Below are positions 25,745-33,375 of a stretch of 38,925 nt of DNA, one piece after another. Numbering within the stretch: position 1 is the first letter of the stretch; each line of letters opens with the position of its first letter. Under the pieces are notes generated by a model. That model was not told the DNA's origin. It saw only the letters and a program-made list of their open reading frames with translations, and ran no database searches. The position numbers and the translations under genes were made by a program. The DNA comes from an uncultured Bacteroidales bacterium (GTDB taxonomy: Bacteria; Bacteroidota; Bacteroidia; Bacteroidales; FEN-979): positions 1-38,925 of the forward strand of contig CAIQUS010000106.1 in NCBI GenBank assembly GCA_903875045.1, in the 5' to 3' direction.

Positions 25745-26377
25745 ATGAATCCGAAAGCACAATATATTCTTGAACAGGTTGGCAGGCTCTATCACCGTTA
25801 CGGGATTAAAAGTGTTACAATGGATGATGTAGCCAAACAACTTGGTATTTCAAAAAAAACCGTTTACGAATTTTTTAAGGATAAAGAAGACCTCCTGAAG
25901 CAGGTCCTGCTGTTTGAACATGAACATCACTGTGGGTTTCTAAACGCAATCGAGGACAAGAATTTAAATGCTGTTGAGGAGTTGTTTGAGGTATATAAAA
26001 TGATCAACACAATGTTCAGGGATTTCAACCCATCCATGGAGTATGACATTCGGAAATATTACCCCAATCTGTTTCTGAAGGTTAGGGAAATCAGGCGTAA
26101 ACGGATGTATGAATCGGTTTACAGCAACATGAATAAAGGCAAAAGGGAGGGTTTATACCGCAAGGAGCTTAATTCAAAAATCATCTCGAAACTTCATGTA
26201 TTCCACAGTGAGAATTTTTTTGATACAGATATGTTTACCCAGGAAGAACTCTCTTCCTTTAAAATGTTCCATGAGATCTTTGTTTACCACATTCATGGAA
26301 TCCTCAGCCACGAAGGACGGGTGTTTTTCGAAAATAATTTTGACAAATTCAAAGCAACCTTGCTGGAGAAAGGTTAA
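25745..26377 (+). CDS. TetR/AcrR-family regulator, second copy at the efflux locus
   Basis: A 210-residue regulator from ATG 25745 (an in-frame ATG at 25730 adds only MYFCR and would run through the -7 element). The helix-turn-helix is at about 5-50 (LEQVGRLYHRYGIKSVTMDDVAKQLGISKKTVYEFFKDK). The block NPSMEYDIRKYYPNLFLK parallels SPSMTFDLKKYYPDIYHK of the TetR at 18482, so the two are probably related by duplication or descent within one TetR subgroup. It is divergent from the adaptor-permease operon and is the likely local repressor. The octamer array starts 3 bp after its stop. Confidence 0.9.
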   Translation: MNPKAQYILEQVGRLYHRYGIKSVTMDDVAKQLGISKKTVYEFFKDKEDLLKQVLLFEHEHHCGFLNAIEDKNLNAVEELFEVYKMINTMFRDFNPSMEYDIRKYYPNLFLKVREIRRKRMYESVYSNMNKGKREGLYRKELNSKIISKLHVFHSENFFDTDMFTQEELSSFKMFHEIFVYHIHGILSHEGRVFFENNFDKFKATLLEKG

Positions 26378-26379
26378 TT

Positions 26380-26475
26380 GGTAAACTGGTAAACTGGTAA
26401 ACTGGTAAACTGGTAAATTGGTAAACTGGTAAACTGGTAAACTGGTAAACAGGTAAACAGGTAAACTGGTAAATA
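26380..26475. repeat. GGTAAACT octamer array, 12 units
   Basis: Twelve uninterrupted 8-bp units start 3 bp after the tetR stop codon: GGTAAACT mostly, with GGTAAATT (26412), GGTAAACA (26444, 26452) and GGTAAATA (26468). No spacers separate the units. Shorter, more diverged arrays of the same unit are at 11193 and 33376. Confidence 0.95.
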
Positions 26476-26512
26476 ATAGCGGCTAAACTGTTTACCCGTT
26501 TACCGGTTCACC
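26444..26512. terminator. Hairpin from octamer array and its inverted copy
   Basis: Positions 26490-26512 read as about three octamers in inverse orientation (GTTTACC repeated). They can pair with the end of the array (26444-26467) over roughly 20 bp with few mismatches. A transcript through the tetR gene would form a long hairpin here. Whether it terminates transcription is unknown; no U tract follows. Confidence 0.4.
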
Positions 26513-26590
26513 TTTCCACAATTTTCGTATATTTACACCCGTCAGGCAACTTAATTTCCTGATCTACGTCTGATTGATAGTTAAAGTTTG

Positions 26591-27148
26591 ATGCTCATTG
26601 ACGATTCCATAATCGAGGGTTGTGTCGCAGGCAAGCGCAGTGCCCAGAGCGCCCTTTACCGTAAATGTGCTGCGGTAATGATGGCGGTTTGTTTGCGTTA
26701 TGCCCAAAATCGTGATGAAGCAGAGGACATCCTTCAGGAGGCGTTCCTTAAAATATTCCAGAACATCAGCTCTTATAGAAAAGAGGGTTCGTTCGAAGGA
26801 TGGATGAAGCGGATCATGATCAATCATGCGCTTAATTATTATCGTAAAGCCAGGAAACAACCATTTCTTGAGGATATCGACAGCATCAATGAAACAGAGA
26901 TCATGGAAAAAGATGAGCCACCAGCCATTCATGCCCCGGTTTCAGCTGAAAAACTGATAAACCTCATCCAACTTCTTCCTCCTGGATATCGAATGGTCTT
27001 TAATATGTACGTTTTTGAAGAATATAGCCATAAAGAAATTGCAGTTGAACTGAACATCTCTGAAAATACCTCAAAAACACAGCTTCTGAAAGCACGCAGA
27101 ATGCTGCAGAAAAAATTAGTCGATTTAAATATTCTGACAAACAAATAA
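26591..27148 (+). CDS. ECF-type RNA polymerase sigma factor
   Basis: A 185-residue sigma-70-family protein. ATG 26591 is preferred to the adjacent TTG at 26588. Region 2 is at about 20-85 (RYAQNRDEAEDILQEAFLKIF, then SFEGWMKRIMINHALNYYRK) and region 4 at about 120-178 (LLPPGYRMVFNMYVFEEYSHKEIA, then the helix-turn-helix NISENTSKTQLLKARRML). It should direct RNA polymerase to a small regulon. The next gene starts 6 bp after its stop and encodes a protein with an N-terminal cytoplasmic segment and one membrane helix, in the position of an anti-sigma factor. Confidence 0.93.
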   Translation: MLIDDSIIEGCVAGKRSAQSALYRKCAAVMMAVCLRYAQNRDEAEDILQEAFLKIFQNISSYRKEGSFEGWMKRIMINHALNYYRKARKQPFLEDIDSINETEIMEKDEPPAIHAPVSAEKLINLIQLLPPGYRMVFNMYVFEEYSHKEIAVELNISENTSKTQLLKARRMLQKKLVDLNILTNK

Positions 27149-27154
27149 TAGTCA

Positions 27155-28570
27155 ATGAGTGATAAAATAGATTTTAAGGCTTTTGAAGATGGCAGGGCCG
27201 ACCAGCTTTTGCGAGAGACCATGGCGGGTCATCGCATTGAGCCCGCACCCCGCCTGTGGAAAGGTATAAGCCGGAAGTTGTTATGGAAGGAGCTCATCCG
27301 TTTCAATTTTGCCAATCTTTCACCAAAATACTGGATTGCTGGTACCACTGTTTTGTTACTGGTTTTCACCTCCCTCTATTTTGGAATTCCTGACTCAGCA
27401 CCTGTTAATAGACCTGAACAATCAGCAAATGTCATTACCAATGTTTCTTTTTCATCCGGCAAGCAGGTTTCAAAACCTGTTACAGGGATGTTGACCACCC
27501 CTGATCAAAAGAGCCTTGAAGAAGCTGTTACAGTTAACCAGCCTGACGATGCACCATCTGTCGAAAAATCAATAAAACACAGTTTTGATGCAGGGAATAA
27601 ATCTATGCCCGTTGCAAAAGGGATAAACCCAACATCAAACAAAGCATCGTCCGACGAATCCGAATTGCTTTCTGAAGAAAGTGACCATTCAAATTATTAT
27701 GTTGTTGGAAAAAATATCTCCGTGACAGCCCCCCCTGAAATGCTCCATATCGTACCATACGAGGCAACTTTGCTTTCTGAAAAACCTGCGAAGGATACCA
27801 TTTTAACCTTCAGCAATTCTGCTGTGACCATGAAATTCAGAAAAAACAGGCCGGGCGCCAACCGTTTCTTCTCAGCGAACCTTGGCATAACTCCTGAACT
27901 TGCATTCTACGATGAACCGGATGTATATTCAAAAACCAATTTTTGGTTTAATGCCGGTGTTACATATCATATTTCCCGGTTTTCGGTTGCCACAGGCTTT
28001 GATCTCGGTTATGTGTATGATGAAGGGAAGTATAAGGTGGAATATAAAAGCCGCGATAGTGTAGGATATTTTAATGGTGTTACCTCTTTTATAATTGGCA
28101 GCAACAATGAGATTATTTACAATACGCAAGCAGTCAATGTTTATGATAGCCTGCAGCATCTTTCTGATTACCGTACCAAGAACCGGTACTCCTATTTGCA
28201 AATCCCTTTGTTACTGGGTTATCGCATTTTTGAATCCGGTTGGGCAAGTATAACCTTCCAGGCCGGCCCTTCAGTTTCGTTCCTGCTTGGTACCCGCAAA
28301 TCAGATCCGGTAATCGAATACCGCAATGCAAGGATCATCCGTGTTGACGATAATACCCCGGAAAGGATTCATGTTAACTGGCAGATCTGGGCCAACCTCT
28401 ACTTCGAGATGAGAATGAATAAACTGGTGAGCATTTATCTTCAGCCTTCGTTCAAATATTATCTTAAACCCATGGTTTTCCAGGAAAATGTTACCTATAA
28501 AGCACCTTGGACGATCGGCCTGGGCGTCGGACTTCAGTTTAATTTCGGACAAAAAAAGACCAAGCCATGA
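27155..28570 (+). CDS. Single-TM protein with outer-membrane-type beta-barrel domain
   Basis: A 471-residue protein with an unusual layout. Residues 1-58 are hydrophilic and could be cytoplasmic (RADQLLRETMAGHRIEPAP, then RLWKGISRKLLWKEL); residues 59-78 form one hydrophobic helix (YWIAGTTVLLLVFTSLYFGI); 80-235 are polar and low-complexity; about 236-471 are an outer-membrane beta-barrel-like domain (RFFSANLGITPELAFYDEP through WTIGLGVGLQFNF). There is no cleavable signal peptide. Placed 6 bp after an ECF sigma factor, it occupies the anti-sigma slot, and its N-terminus may bind the sigma factor (inference). It overlaps the PKD gene by 4 bp (ATGA). How one chain could hold both an inner-membrane helix and a barrel is unresolved. 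Confidence 0.8.
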   Translation: MSDKIDFKAFEDGRADQLLRETMAGHRIEPAPRLWKGISRKLLWKELIRFNFANLSPKYWIAGTTVLLLVFTSLYFGIPDSAPVNRPEQSANVITNVSFSSGKQVSKPVTGMLTTPDQKSLEEAVTVNQPDDAPSVEKSIKHSFDAGNKSMPVAKGINPTSNKASSDESELLSEESDHSNYYVVGKNISVTAPPEMLHIVPYEATLLSEKPAKDTILTFSNSAVTMKFRKNRPGANRFFSANLGITPELAFYDEPDVYSKTNFWFNAGVTYHISRFSVATGFDLGYVYDEGKYKVEYKSRDSVGYFNGVTSFIIGSNNEIIYNTQAVNVYDSLQHLSDYRTKNRYSYLQIPLLLGYRIFESGWASITFQAGPSVSFLLGTRKSDPVIEYRNARIIRVDDNTPERIHVNWQIWANLYFEMRMNKLVSIYLQPSFKYYLKPMVFQENVTYKAPWTIGLGVGLQFNFGQKKTKP

Positions 28571-30339
28571 GAGCCTTCTTTTTGATATTCATCATGTTCA
28601 CGGTTTTCTTCAAAGCACCGGGGCAATCGTTTGATGTCGTTGATTCCCCAACTGCCTGTGACGCTGTTTTTTCATCAAACCCTGATCCTTTGAATCCGAT
28701 GATCATTCATTTTCAGGACCAGTCATCGGGCCAAATCAACCATTGGCAATGGAGTTTTGGCGATGGAACAACCTCTGTTTTGCAAAACCCGGAACACACC
28801 TATAATGTTGGCGGAACGTACTTTGTTTGCCTTACAGTGTCCAATTCTGAGCCGGGGAATATTTGTCACGATGTATCGTGTGTCGCAATAACGGTTCATC
28901 AACCAGGTACTTGTGTTGCCGACTATGATTATTCGATTGACCCAGTTGATTCACAGAAGATACATTTTACCGACCAATCGAGTGGAAATATCAACAGGTG
29001 GCATTGGGATTTTGGTGATGGCAGCGTTTCGAGTGACCGTAATCCAATTCATGTTTTTCCTCAGGTTGGTAAATTCAAGGTTTGCCTTACCGCTTATAAT
29101 GCTGATTCAGTCTCAGTTTGCAATGATGTCAAATGTGATTCAGTGGCCCTTGAGCCAACGCCAGGTTGCCATGCCCGTTTCACCAGTGTTCTCGATTCAA
29201 TGAACGCAGTGCCCAATACTTTCATGTTTGAGAGTAATTCTACCGGAGATCCAAACAAATACCATTGGTCCTTTGATGATGGTACCACCTATGATTCGAA
29301 GCATGTAGTCCATCATTTTGAAACAGCCGGCACACACCAGGTTTGTCTGGTGATCAGAAAGGAATTACATGGTCAGCTGGTTTGTGCCGATTCTCTCTGC
29401 CAATCCATTACCACTGCGAAATATTTTGACCTTGGCGGTCATTTGTTTGCTGGTGACTATCCCATTAACAACCCAACATCCACCGGGGATACCGGGGTTG
29501 CATATCTTTTCAGAATTAATGGCACGAGATTGATTCCGGTTGACACAAGTTTTTTTACGCAGCTCGGCTACTTTGCTTTCCCGCAAAAACTGAATGGCTA
29601 TTACATTGTTAAGGCTGGTGTAACTTCTGGTTCTGATCATTACCTCAGGTATTTTCCTTCATATTTCCTGGGAGGACTTACATGGAAGGATGCAGTGTCA
29701 ATAAATCTTTCAGACAACAATGCATATCTTTCTGATATTCATCCTGCACCTACCACGGAGGCAACATTCGGACTGGGGAAGGTCAGTGGGACAGTTATAA
29801 AGGCAAACTCCAGGGGGGCTTCAGATGAGATTCCTCATGCCGAGGTTATTTTGTATGATGCCCAATTGAAACCTCTCCTCTTTACTTTTTCTGATCAATC
29901 AGGTAAGTTCGAGCTCAGCAACCTGCCGTATGGAGCCTATTATGTGTCTGTAGAATATCCGGGAAAATACGCCAGATTGACCGCTGTTTGGCTTGACGCA
30001 ACAACACAAGTAGTTGACAGTCTTCGCCTGGAGGTTTTTAACCATGATGTAACTGGTATTTCTGATTTACGCATTGTTCCGGTTTTTACCGGGGATCTAT
30101 TTCCAAATCCGGCAACCAGCGAGGTTAGCCTGACGCTTGAAGTTACCAGGGCCACCTCACTGAAATTTGAGATTAAAACTATGACGGGAATAACTGCGTG
30201 GTCAGGTTCAAGGGATTGTCAGGCAGGTTCTGCCCTGGTAACCATTCCTTTGGATCAGCTCAGACCGGGTTTGTTCTTATTTATCATCAAAACCAAAGAT
30301 GGTTTCCCGGTTAATGTAAAAAAACTGGTAAAGTTTTAG
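28567..30339 (+). CDS. Secreted PKD-repeat protein with T9SS sorting domain
   Basis: A 590-residue surface protein. After a signal peptide (MRAFFLIFIMFTVFFKAPGQS) come three PKD domains at about 30-112, 115-195 and 200-283, each with a WxFGDG-type core (HWQWSFGDGTTS, RWHWDFGDGS, KYHWSFDDGT) and paired Cys residues. A middle domain follows, then a carboxypeptidase-regulatory/SpaA-like beta fold at about 405-490 (GKFELSNLPYGAYYVSVEYPG). A type A T9SS sorting domain ends the protein (LFPNPATSEVSLTLE ... VKKLVKF). PKD proteins typically mediate binding or spacing on the cell surface. Overlap with the upstream gene makes it part of the sigma/barrel operon, so it may be a target or partner of that system. 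Confidence 0.9.
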   Translation: MRAFFLIFIMFTVFFKAPGQSFDVVDSPTACDAVFSSNPDPLNPMIIHFQDQSSGQINHWQWSFGDGTTSVLQNPEHTYNVGGTYFVCLTVSNSEPGNICHDVSCVAITVHQPGTCVADYDYSIDPVDSQKIHFTDQSSGNINRWHWDFGDGSVSSDRNPIHVFPQVGKFKVCLTAYNADSVSVCNDVKCDSVALEPTPGCHARFTSVLDSMNAVPNTFMFESNSTGDPNKYHWSFDDGTTYDSKHVVHHFETAGTHQVCLVIRKELHGQLVCADSLCQSITTAKYFDLGGHLFAGDYPINNPTSTGDTGVAYLFRINGTRLIPVDTSFFTQLGYFAFPQKLNGYYIVKAGVTSGSDHYLRYFPSYFLGGLTWKDAVSINLSDNNAYLSDIHPAPTTEATFGLGKVSGTVIKANSRGASDEIPHAEVILYDAQLKPLLFTFSDQSGKFELSNLPYGAYYVSVEYPGKYARLTAVWLDATTQVVDSLRLEVFNHDVTGISDLRIVPVFTGDLFPNPATSEVSLTLEVTRATSLKFEIKTMTGITAWSGSRDCQAGSALVTIPLDQLRPGLFLFIIKTKDGFPVNVKKLVKF

Positions 30340-30362
30340 TCGAAAAAGAGGAAAAGGGAGGG

Positions 30363-30809
30363 CTAATTGTCGTCTGCATACCATTCCGCATAAGAATTTG
30401 AAGTTTCCCTCAGTCTCATGTTGTGAAGTTTAACGCCGGCTGGTAGCAATTCACTTATTCTGTTGGCAAAATCAATCAGAAAATTTTCGCTCGTAGGCTG
30501 ATAGGGTAAGAGGACAATATTGGTAAACGGATCCCCGAACTTTTGTAATTCCTGATTTGGCAATGCTGCGTTTAATAACAGTGCATGATCAAAGGGGTCG
30601 ACAATTTGCTTTTTAATGATTTTTTTTAAATCGCCGAAATCCATCACCATTCCAAGTTTGGCAGAGTTACAATCAGACACAGGAGAACCGATAATGGTCA
30701 CGGACAACTCATAAGAATGGCCATGAATGTTTTTACAAGGGCCATCGTAACCCATTAACGCATGAGCTGCTTCAAACCTGAATTCTTTGGTAACCCTGAT
30801 CTGGTTCAT
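30363..30809 (-). CDS. queD: 6-pyruvoyl-tetrahydropterin synthase/QueD-family enzyme
   Basis: A 148-residue protein from ATG 30809 (an in-frame TTG lies 6 bp upstream). The zinc site of the family is visible: His in FEAAHAL and the pair in KNIHGHSYEL. MVMDFGDLKK and FDHALLLN, followed by PTSENF and the RLRETSNSYAEW segment with its conserved Glu, complete the fold. QueD makes 6-carboxytetrahydropterin from dihydroneopterin triphosphate for queuosine and other deazapurines; PTPS makes pyruvoyl-tetrahydropterin. A Cys lies ahead of the His pair (GPCKNIHGH), as in QueD-like enzymes, but the symbol is a best guess. It has its own -7 element at 30827. Confidence 0.85.
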   Translation of the reverse strand: MNQIRVTKEFRFEAAHALMGYDGPCKNIHGHSYELSVTIIGSPVSDCNSAKLGMVMDFGDLKKIIKKQIVDPFDHALLLNAALPNQELQKFGDPFTNIVLLPYQPTSENFLIDFANRISELLPAGVKLHNMRLRETSNSYAEWYADDN

Positions 30810-30826
30810 GAACAAAATTTGTGCGG

Positions 30827-30834
30827 CAAAGATA
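30827..30834 (-). promoter_or_regulatory. -7 element for the QueD-like gene
   Basis: TATCTTTG on the minus strand is an exact TAnnTTTG, 17 bp upstream of ATG 30809 and inside the short gap after mntP, so this gene can be transcribed independently of the tnaA operon. Confidence 0.45.
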
Positions 30835-30862
30835 CGAAAATCCCTTTTGTGGAAAACATCGG

Positions 30863-31423
30863 TTAAAGGAAAGCCAGATGTTCAAGCACCACTTTAACTC
30901 CTATAGCGATCAACACCATTCCACCGGAAAATTCAGCCCAACGCGCCGGAATGAAAGTGGTTTTTTCGCCAAGTTTAGCTCCGATCACGGAAACAACAAA
31001 GGTAATGATAGAAATGATGATCACCGCTTCATAGATATTAACCTTGATGAATCCAAACCCGACACCGGTTATCAGGGCATCGATACTTGTTGCGACAGCA
31101 AGGGAGAGAAGAAGACTTATTTTTCTGATATCAAGTATTTTTTTTTCTTCACCGCTGAGGAAGGATTGCCAAACCATTTTTATACCGATGAAGGCAAGGA
31201 TGGCAAAAGCAATCCAATGGTCCACAGGCTCAATCAGCGATTGGATGCTGTTTCCAACCAACCATCCCATCAGTGGCATAATACCCTGGAACAACCCGAA
31301 AAGAAATGCCATCCGCAAAATATCGTTCCAGGCCAGTTTACGTGAAGATCCGAAGGTAAGCGATACAGCGAAGCAATCCATGGAAAGCCCTAGAGATATC
31401 AGGAACAGTTCGGTGAGGTTCAA
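30863..31423 (-). CDS. mntP: Manganese efflux pump MntP
   Basis: A 186-residue inner-membrane exporter with six predicted helices arranged as two repeats. Conserved acidic positions occur in GLSMDCFAVSLTFG (repeat 1) and ATSIDALITGVGFG (repeat 2), and AKLGEKTTFIPARWAEFSGGMVLIAIG fits the C-terminal end of the family. It exports Mn2+ and protects against manganese excess. The start appears to be TTG at 31423, overlapping the TGA of the upstream gene as TTGA; an in-frame stop lies just upstream and the next ATG (Met15) would delete most of the first helix. It ends the tnaA-fRMsr-mntP operon. I saw no mntP-type riboswitch, and none is expected within an overlap. Confidence 0.9.
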   Translation of the reverse strand: MNLTELFLISLGLSMDCFAVSLTFGSSRKLAWNDILRMAFLFGLFQGIMPLMGWLVGNSIQSLIEPVDHWIAFAILAFIGIKMVWQSFLSGEEKKILDIRKISLLLSLAVATSIDALITGVGFGFIKVNIYEAVIIISIITFVVSVIGAKLGEKTTFIPARWAEFSGGMVLIAIGVKVVLEHLAFL

Positions 31424-31881
31424 TGGTAGATGAGATTAACAATTTTTTCAAGCCATTCGGCATCAGTCATGTCAAACGAACCCAGTGCTTCGCTGTCAAC
31501 ATCCAGCACCCCGGTGATATTGCCTTCCAGGTCTCTGACCGGTACAACAATTTCTGATTTTGAGCGGGAATCGCATCCGATGTGTCCTGGAAACTGGTGG
31601 ACATCAGGAACGACCATGGTTTTCTGCTGATCGATGGAGGCCCAGCAAACACCGGTGTGTTTTTTAAGAACCTGACAGGCCAACGGGCCCTGGTAATTTC
31701 GGACGGTCAGTTCGCCTGATTTGAGAAAATAAAATCCCGTCCAGAAAAAATAGCCCATTTTATGATGAAGAACAGCTGCGATCGTGGCCATACGGGCATC
31801 GGGGTCGGATGATTTGTGCATTAACCCTTCCAGCTGTTCATACAAACGAAGGTAACGTGCTTGTTTTTTTGAAGGTTCCAT
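31420..31881 (-). CDS. msrC: Free methionine-(R)-sulfoxide reductase (GAF domain)
   Basis: A 153-residue GAF-domain protein from ATG 31881, 5 bp after tnaA. The family's catalytic cysteines are present: Cys69 and Cys79 in GPLACQVLKKHTGVC and Cys103 in HIGCDSRSKSEIVVPV. WTGFYF and GVLDVDSE are further signatures. It reduces free methionine-R-sulfoxide with thioredoxin. The gene lies between tryptophanase and the manganese exporter and overlaps the latter by 4 bp. An antioxidant function next to a manganese pump is plausible but not proven by context. Confidence 0.92.
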   Translation of the reverse strand: MEPSKKQARYLRLYEQLEGLMHKSSDPDARMATIAAVLHHKMGYFFWTGFYFLKSGELTVRNYQGPLACQVLKKHTGVCWASIDQQKTMVVPDVHQFPGHIGCDSRSKSEIVVPVRDLEGNITGVLDVDSEALGSFDMTDAEWLEKIVNLIYH

Positions 31882-31886
31882 ATTTT

Positions 31887-33263
31887 TTAACAAACGCGAT
31901 CGAGTGTAACTGTGAAATGACGCATGATAGGCGCTTCTGTCACAATTTTCAACCCTTTTCGTATCGTTTCACGGCGATCATAGATATTTTTCAGTGCAAC
32001 GGCCACAACATCGATATGGTTATTGGTGTAGACCCTGCGCGGGATGGCCAGTCGCATAAGTTCCAGCGCCGGATAACGGTTTTCACGGGTAACCGGATCG
32101 CGGTCGGCCAGCAGGGCTCCAATTTCAACACCACGCACACCTGCTTCCAGGTAAAGTTCCACTGCCAGGGTTTGGGCCTGGAATTCTTCTTTGGGCAGAT
32201 GTGGAAGAAATCGTTTCGCATCTACAAAAACAGCATGACCTCCAATAGGTTGCTGTACCGGAATTCCAAAATCCATCAGCCGTTTGCCCAGATACTCCAC
32301 TTGTCTGATCCGGGTTTCCAGATAGTCAAATTCAGTACCCTCATACAGGCCCTGTGCCAGTGCGTTCAAATCGCGTCCCGACATGCCGCCATAAGTAATG
32401 TATCCCTCAAACATGATGTTGAAAACACTTGCTTTGGTATGCAGCTCTTTGCTGCGCATGGCAATGAAGCCGCCCATGTTCACAATCGCGTCTTTTTTGG
32501 CGCTCATGGTCATCACATCGGCACAGGCAAACATTTCAAGAACAATTTCCCGAATGGATTTATCCTGATAACCTTTTTCACGCAATTTGATGAAATAGGC
32601 ATTTTCAGCAAAACGGGCAGAATCAAACACAACAATTTTTCCATATTTGTCGGCCAACTGTTTTACCATCTTCAGATTTTCGATCGAAACAGGCTGACCA
32701 CCAGAAGAATTACAAGTTACAGTTACTATAATAAATGGAATATTCTCTCCACTGGATATCAAAATATTTTCGAGTTTCACCGGGTCAATATTGCCTTTGA
32801 AGGGGTGTGACAGGGTCGTATCAAAGGCCTCATCAATGGTACAGTCGGCAGCAGTTGCCTTGCGGAATTCAATATGCCCTTTGGTTGTGTCGAAATGAGA
32901 GTTTCCGGGGATGATGTCGCCTTCTTTGACCAAAACCGAAAAAAGTACATTTTCAGCTGCACGTCCCTGGTGGGTAGGTAAAAAATACTCAAATCCCAGA
33001 AGCTCCTGTATTGCGCTTTTTACTTTAAAATAGGATGAAGCCCCGGCATAACTTTCATCTCCCAGCATCATTTCCGACCATTGATGATCGCTCATCGCAC
33101 CTGTACCCGAATCGGTAAGCAGATCAATGAATACTTTATCACTTTTAAGCCCGAACAGGTTATATCCGGAGTCTTTAATCCATTTTTCACGCTCCTCACG
33201 GCTGCTTTTGCGGATAGACTCCACCATCTTGATCTTAAAGGACTCGGCAAAAGGTAATTCCAT
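31887..33263 (-). CDS. tnaA: Tryptophanase
   Basis: A 458-residue PLP enzyme that splits tryptophan to indole, pyruvate and ammonia. The PLP-binding Lys is in MTMSAKKDAIVNMGG (Lys256/257), and SDSGTGAMSDHQW-type and PTHQGRAAEN motifs match the beta-eliminating lyase family. Tyrosine phenol-lyase is the close alternative, and three specificity positions argue against it: Asp125 (NSHFDTTKGH; Thr in phenol-lyase), Ile381 (GVRGVEIG; Arg381 in phenol-lyase) and His449 (MRHFTVTL; Phe in phenol-lyase). These comparisons are from memory of the two families. It is first gene of an operon with fRMsr and mntP and divergent from ptb. The leader is too short for a tnaC-type attenuator. Confidence 0.93.
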   Translation of the reverse strand: MELPFAESFKIKMVESIRKSSREEREKWIKDSGYNLFGLKSDKVFIDLLTDSGTGAMSDHQWSEMMLGDESYAGASSYFKVKSAIQELLGFEYFLPTHQGRAAENVLFSVLVKEGDIIPGNSHFDTTKGHIEFRKATAADCTIDEAFDTTLSHPFKGNIDPVKLENILISSGENIPFIIVTVTCNSSGGQPVSIENLKMVKQLADKYGKIVVFDSARFAENAYFIKLREKGYQDKSIREIVLEMFACADVMTMSAKKDAIVNMGGFIAMRSKELHTKASVFNIMFEGYITYGGMSGRDLNALAQGLYEGTEFDYLETRIRQVEYLGKRLMDFGIPVQQPIGGHAVFVDAKRFLPHLPKEEFQAQTLAVELYLEAGVRGVEIGALLADRDPVTRENRYPALELMRLAIPRRVYTNNHIDVVAVALKNIYDRRETIRKGLKIVTEAPIMRHFTVTLDRVC

Positions 33264-33287
33264 ATATCAAAGATTAATTGATTGCAA

Positions 33288-33295
33288 CAAAGATA
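33288..33295 (-). promoter_or_regulatory. -7 element for the tnaA operon
   Basis: TATCTTTG on the minus strand exactly matches TAnnTTTG, 24 bp upstream of ATG 33263. The predicted leader is only about 20 nt. Confidence 0.48.
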
Positions 33296-33328
33296 GAATA
33301 ATTTTTATAACAATTTTTTTCCTAACTG

Positions 33329-33360
33329 TTTGTCTGTTTGCTAAAAATCACGTAGGTTTG
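33329..33360 (+). promoter_or_regulatory. Promoter of the ptb-permease-buk operon
   Basis: TTTG (33329-33332) and TAGGTTTG (33353-33360) are separated by 20 bases, the best full match to the Bacteroidota TTTG/TAnnTTTG promoter in the window. The leader of roughly 85 nt contains the octamer array at 33376-33430. Confidence 0.6.
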
Positions 33361-33375
33361 TCCCAGAAAAACTGT

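Noticed and set aside
26380-26475. CRISPR array
   Set aside because: Units of 8 bp with no spacers and no cas genes nearby; this is a simple tandem repeat.
31809-32810. 333-residue open frame antisense to tnaA
   Set aside because: It lies opposite a clearly conserved gene, and the translation has no domain pattern; a shadow of the tnaA codon pattern.
31887-33263. Tyrosine phenol-lyase instead of tryptophanase
   Set aside because: Asp125, Ile381 and His449 occupy the positions that are Thr, Arg and Phe in phenol-lyase.
33264-33295. TnaC-type leader peptide upstream of tnaA
   Set aside because: The predicted -7 element leaves only about 20 nt of leader, with no room for a Trp-containing peptide.
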